In this document: positions 62,528 through 64,000 of the stretch, piece by piece
Position numbering within the stretch: the stretch's first letter is position 1
How the letters are laid out: every line of letters begins with the position of its first letter
Source: Gaetbulibacter sp. S0825
Lineage (GTDB): Bacteria; Bacteroidota; Bacteroidia; Flavobacteriales; Flavobacteriaceae
Direction: 5' to 3'
Assembly (NCBI RefSeq): GCF_011777505.1
Contig: NZ_JAATJT010000001.1
Location: 1-64,000, forward strand
Length of the DNA stretch: 64,000 bases
Notes under the pieces: model-generated
What the model was told of the DNA's origin: nothing
What the model saw: the letters and a program-made list of their open reading frames with translations, nothing else
The model's database searches: none
Translations under genes and position numbers: made by a program

Positions 62528-63235
62528 TTAAAATCTACTTCTTTTTTCATTCTTCTGTGGAATATCAGTAATTATTAATTTTTCTTTTCCTTCGCTTACA
62601 AGTTCTGCAATTTTGGAATAATGGTAGTCTGGTATTGGTTCGCTTAATGTTTTCCATTTAGCAATACCAGCAACTGTAATTTGCTCGCCAATTTCTATAA
62701 CTCCTTCCTGGTAACGAAGTGATTTATTAAACCCTAAAAAATTAAGAGGGTCAATATTATAGCTTTTTAAGAGCGATTCAAACTCTGGTGTTGGGTCGTT
62801 AAAAGCTCCAGAAGATGTTCTTTTGTCTTTTACCAGATAACTTAAATAATTTTTTGGTGACTGCGAAGGTCTCACTATAACAAAGTCTCCGTTACTATTT
62901 ATAAAGAATTCTTGCGTTTTTTCTTCGTCAATCACAGTTTTCCAATGTGAACTTTTTCCTGTGCTTACACGTTTTTCAATTTTAATAGTATAAAATACAC
63001 ACTTTCTTCCACTTAGTGGCGCTATTAATGGCTCTTTTACATGTAGAGCTTTTCCAGTGACTTTAGTAAGTTCGCTAGTTTTTAAACCTGTGGCTGGTTT
63101 TAAAGGGATTTTAGACAACTTCCTTAAAACAACTTGCTTCTTTGAGAAATAATAAGAAAGAAATATTATAGCGCCAACAACTACAATAATTATTGGAATG
63201 ATTATCATTATTTCATTTGAAGAAAGCAATAGCAT
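62528..63235 (-). CDS. GIDE-like domain membrane protein
   Basis: The 235-residue protein has one N-terminal membrane helix (about 9-28) and a soluble region resembling the GIDE/BAM domain of mitochondrial ubiquitin ligase MUL1: GKALHVKEPLIAPLSGRKCVFYTIKIEKR, W-K-T near 100, then FFINSNGDFVIVRP and late EGVIEIGEQITVAGIAKW. No RING finger follows, so ubiquitin ligase activity cannot be inferred. Bacterial relatives of this type are known but uncharacterised. It lies on its own, convergent with the CBS gene. Confidence 0.7.
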   Translation of the reverse strand: MLLLSSNEIMIIIPIIIVVVGAIIFLSYYFSKKQVVLRKLSKIPLKPATGLKTSELTKVTGKALHVKEPLIAPLSGRKCVFYTIKIEKRVSTGKSSHWKTVIDEEKTQEFFINSNGDFVIVRPSQSPKNYLSYLVKDKRTSSGAFNDPTPEFESLLKSYNIDPLNFLGFNKSLRYQEGVIEIGEQITVAGIAKWKTLSEPIPDYHYSKIAELVSEGKEKLIITDIPQKNEKRSRF

Positions 63236-63293
63236 ATTGATGGATTGTTAGTATAATATATTAGCACAAAAATCTTAAGTTATGTTACAAATT

Positions 63294-63644
63294 CTAGGAA
63301 TCCCGTTTTACCAAAGCATAATAGTCATTCTCCAAAGGTAAATAGCCTTGGTCATACACAAAGTAATAAATAGCTCCTGCTTTGGTTGTGTAAATACTTG
63401 TAAAATAGTTAAAATCGAATCCTTTTTCTATCAGTTTAGCACGTGAAGTTCTCGTTTTTTGGTCAGGATTAAGATCTTCAAGAATTCTGTAATTTTTACG
63501 CAATCTATTATTGATGTTACGTATTAAGTTCTTACTATCCTTATTAACTCTATTGTTATAAGAATTTCTGCAGGCATCGCTACAAAACTTTTTATCTATA
63601 CGACCAACTATTTTGTCTCCACATTCTGGACATTGTTTTTTCAT
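63294..63644 (-). CDS. Zinc-ribbon protein (DUF2116-like)
   Basis: Start is ATG 63644 (MKKQCPECGDKI), so the 116-residue protein begins with a zinc ribbon: Cys5 and Cys8 (CPEC) with Cys20 and Cys24 (FCSDAC). A basic helix (about 25-50, with NNRVNKDSKNLIRNINNRLRKN) and a C-terminal domain ending in KRDS follow. The start is confirmed by the ribbon at the very N-terminus. It lies ten bases after the arginase gene and is probably co-transcribed with it. The function is not known. Confidence 0.85.
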   Translation of the reverse strand: MKKQCPECGDKIVGRIDKKFCSDACRNSYNNRVNKDSKNLIRNINNRLRKNYRILEDLNPDQKTRTSRAKLIEKGFDFNYFTSIYTTKAGAIYYFVYDQGYLPLENDYYALVKRDS

Positions 63645-63654
63645 AATTTTAAAT

Positions 63655-64000
63655 TTATTGAAGCATTTTACTAGCAAGCTCTTTAAACAATTTATAAGCC
63701 ACCATAGCTGTAGCATTATTTATATCTCGTTTTGGATTAAGCTCTACGATGTCTGCTCCAACAATTGGAACTTTTATTTGCTGAATAATATCTATTAATT
63801 GCCTTGTACTCATGCCTCCAGGTTCATGATGAGAAATTCCTGGAGCAAACGCTGGGTCCAACACATCGATATCCAATGAAATATACAAAGGTGATTCGAG
63901 CGAATTGATAAAATCTGTGTTAAAATCCTTCATTTCAACGACATTCACGCCAAAACGTTTTGCTTGTTCTTTTTGATGCGTATTAAAGGTTCTTATACCA
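63655..64000 (-). CDS. Arginase/agmatinase-family ureohydrolase, 5' part cut by the window edge
   Basis: About 115 C-terminal codons are present. They include the manganese-binding block SLDIDVLDPAFAPG, then SHHEPGGMSTRQL, and end with VGADIVELNPKRD, TAMVAYKLFKELA. The SHHEPGG and VVE-NP-RD pattern resembles plant and Bacteroidota arginases more closely than classical agmatinase or formiminoglutamase. It would split arginine to ornithine and urea, though guanidino substrates are not fixed by this fragment. A zinc-ribbon gene follows in the same direction. Confidence 0.85.
   Translation of the reverse strand, partial: GIRTFNTHQKEQAKRFGVNVVEMKDFNTDFINSLESPLYISLDIDVLDPAFAPGISHHEPGGMSTRQLIDIIQQIKVPIVGADIVELNPKRDINNATAMVAYKLFKELASKMLQ

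Overview
The window is chromosomal DNA from a member of the Flavobacteriaceae (Bacteroidota), most likely marine. The evidence is low GC, Bacteroidota-type -7 boxes (TAnnTTTG) upstream of many genes, many lipoproteins with an 'SC' lipobox, and family content typical of the group: Porin_10-like porin, DUF4136, DUF4890, DUF5522, GYDIA-type GHMP kinase, and the coaX / outer-membrane protein / TPR / lptC / CNNM / ppiD block. The genus cannot be fixed from the sequence alone.

Layout. 1-11.8 kb: end of a porin gene, rnhB, a large beta-propeller-like lipoprotein, a possible small RNA, a NdpA-type nucleoid protein followed by a decayed reading frame, an L-domain lipoprotein, lipB, a 52-residue Pmp3/YqaE protein, a DUF302 protein and lysS. 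11.8-17.9 kb: two paralogous secreted proteins built of a 37-residue repeat bracket a four-gene operon (class C beta-lactamase-like hydrolase, lipoprotein of the pyridoxamine-phosphate-oxidase fold, retinol-saturase-like flavoenzyme, paraoxonase-like protein). 18-29 kb: tandem alpha/beta hydrolases, a diheme cytochrome, a large zinc protease, a glucosaminidase, a PLP enzyme, a tiny HExxH membrane protein, DUF5522 and urocanate hydratase. 29-40 kb: an Opp-type permease with tail-specific protease on the minus strand, then a long plus-strand run surE, small membrane protein, lpxB, three glycan genes, NlpC/P60 and comEC. 40-53 kb: thioredoxin, POT peptide transporter, HMG-CoA reductase with GYDIA kinase, and the envelope block ppiD to coaX. 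53-64 kb: tRNA-Phe, aminopeptidase P, threonine dehydrogenase-like SDR, M13 and M28 peptidases, TPR, CBS, GIDE-like and zinc-ribbon proteins, and the C-terminal part of an arginase.

How genes may work together. Much of the window serves the envelope: lipid A (lpxB), LPS export (lptC), outer-membrane protein folding (ppiD), wall hydrolases and lipoproteins. The strongest new signal is regulatory. Three minus-strand genes (Pmp3 and both 37-residue-repeat proteins) carry the same promoter architecture, GTAAC-N16-CGTC followed six bases later by GTA, placed 34-39 bases before the start codon. This looks like an ECF sigma factor regulon that ties an otherwise unknown repeat-protein family to membrane stress.

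Limits: all functions are from reading motifs by eye; no database search was run. Minus-strand starts were corrected where the longest reading frame began well before a signal peptide or conserved N-terminus.
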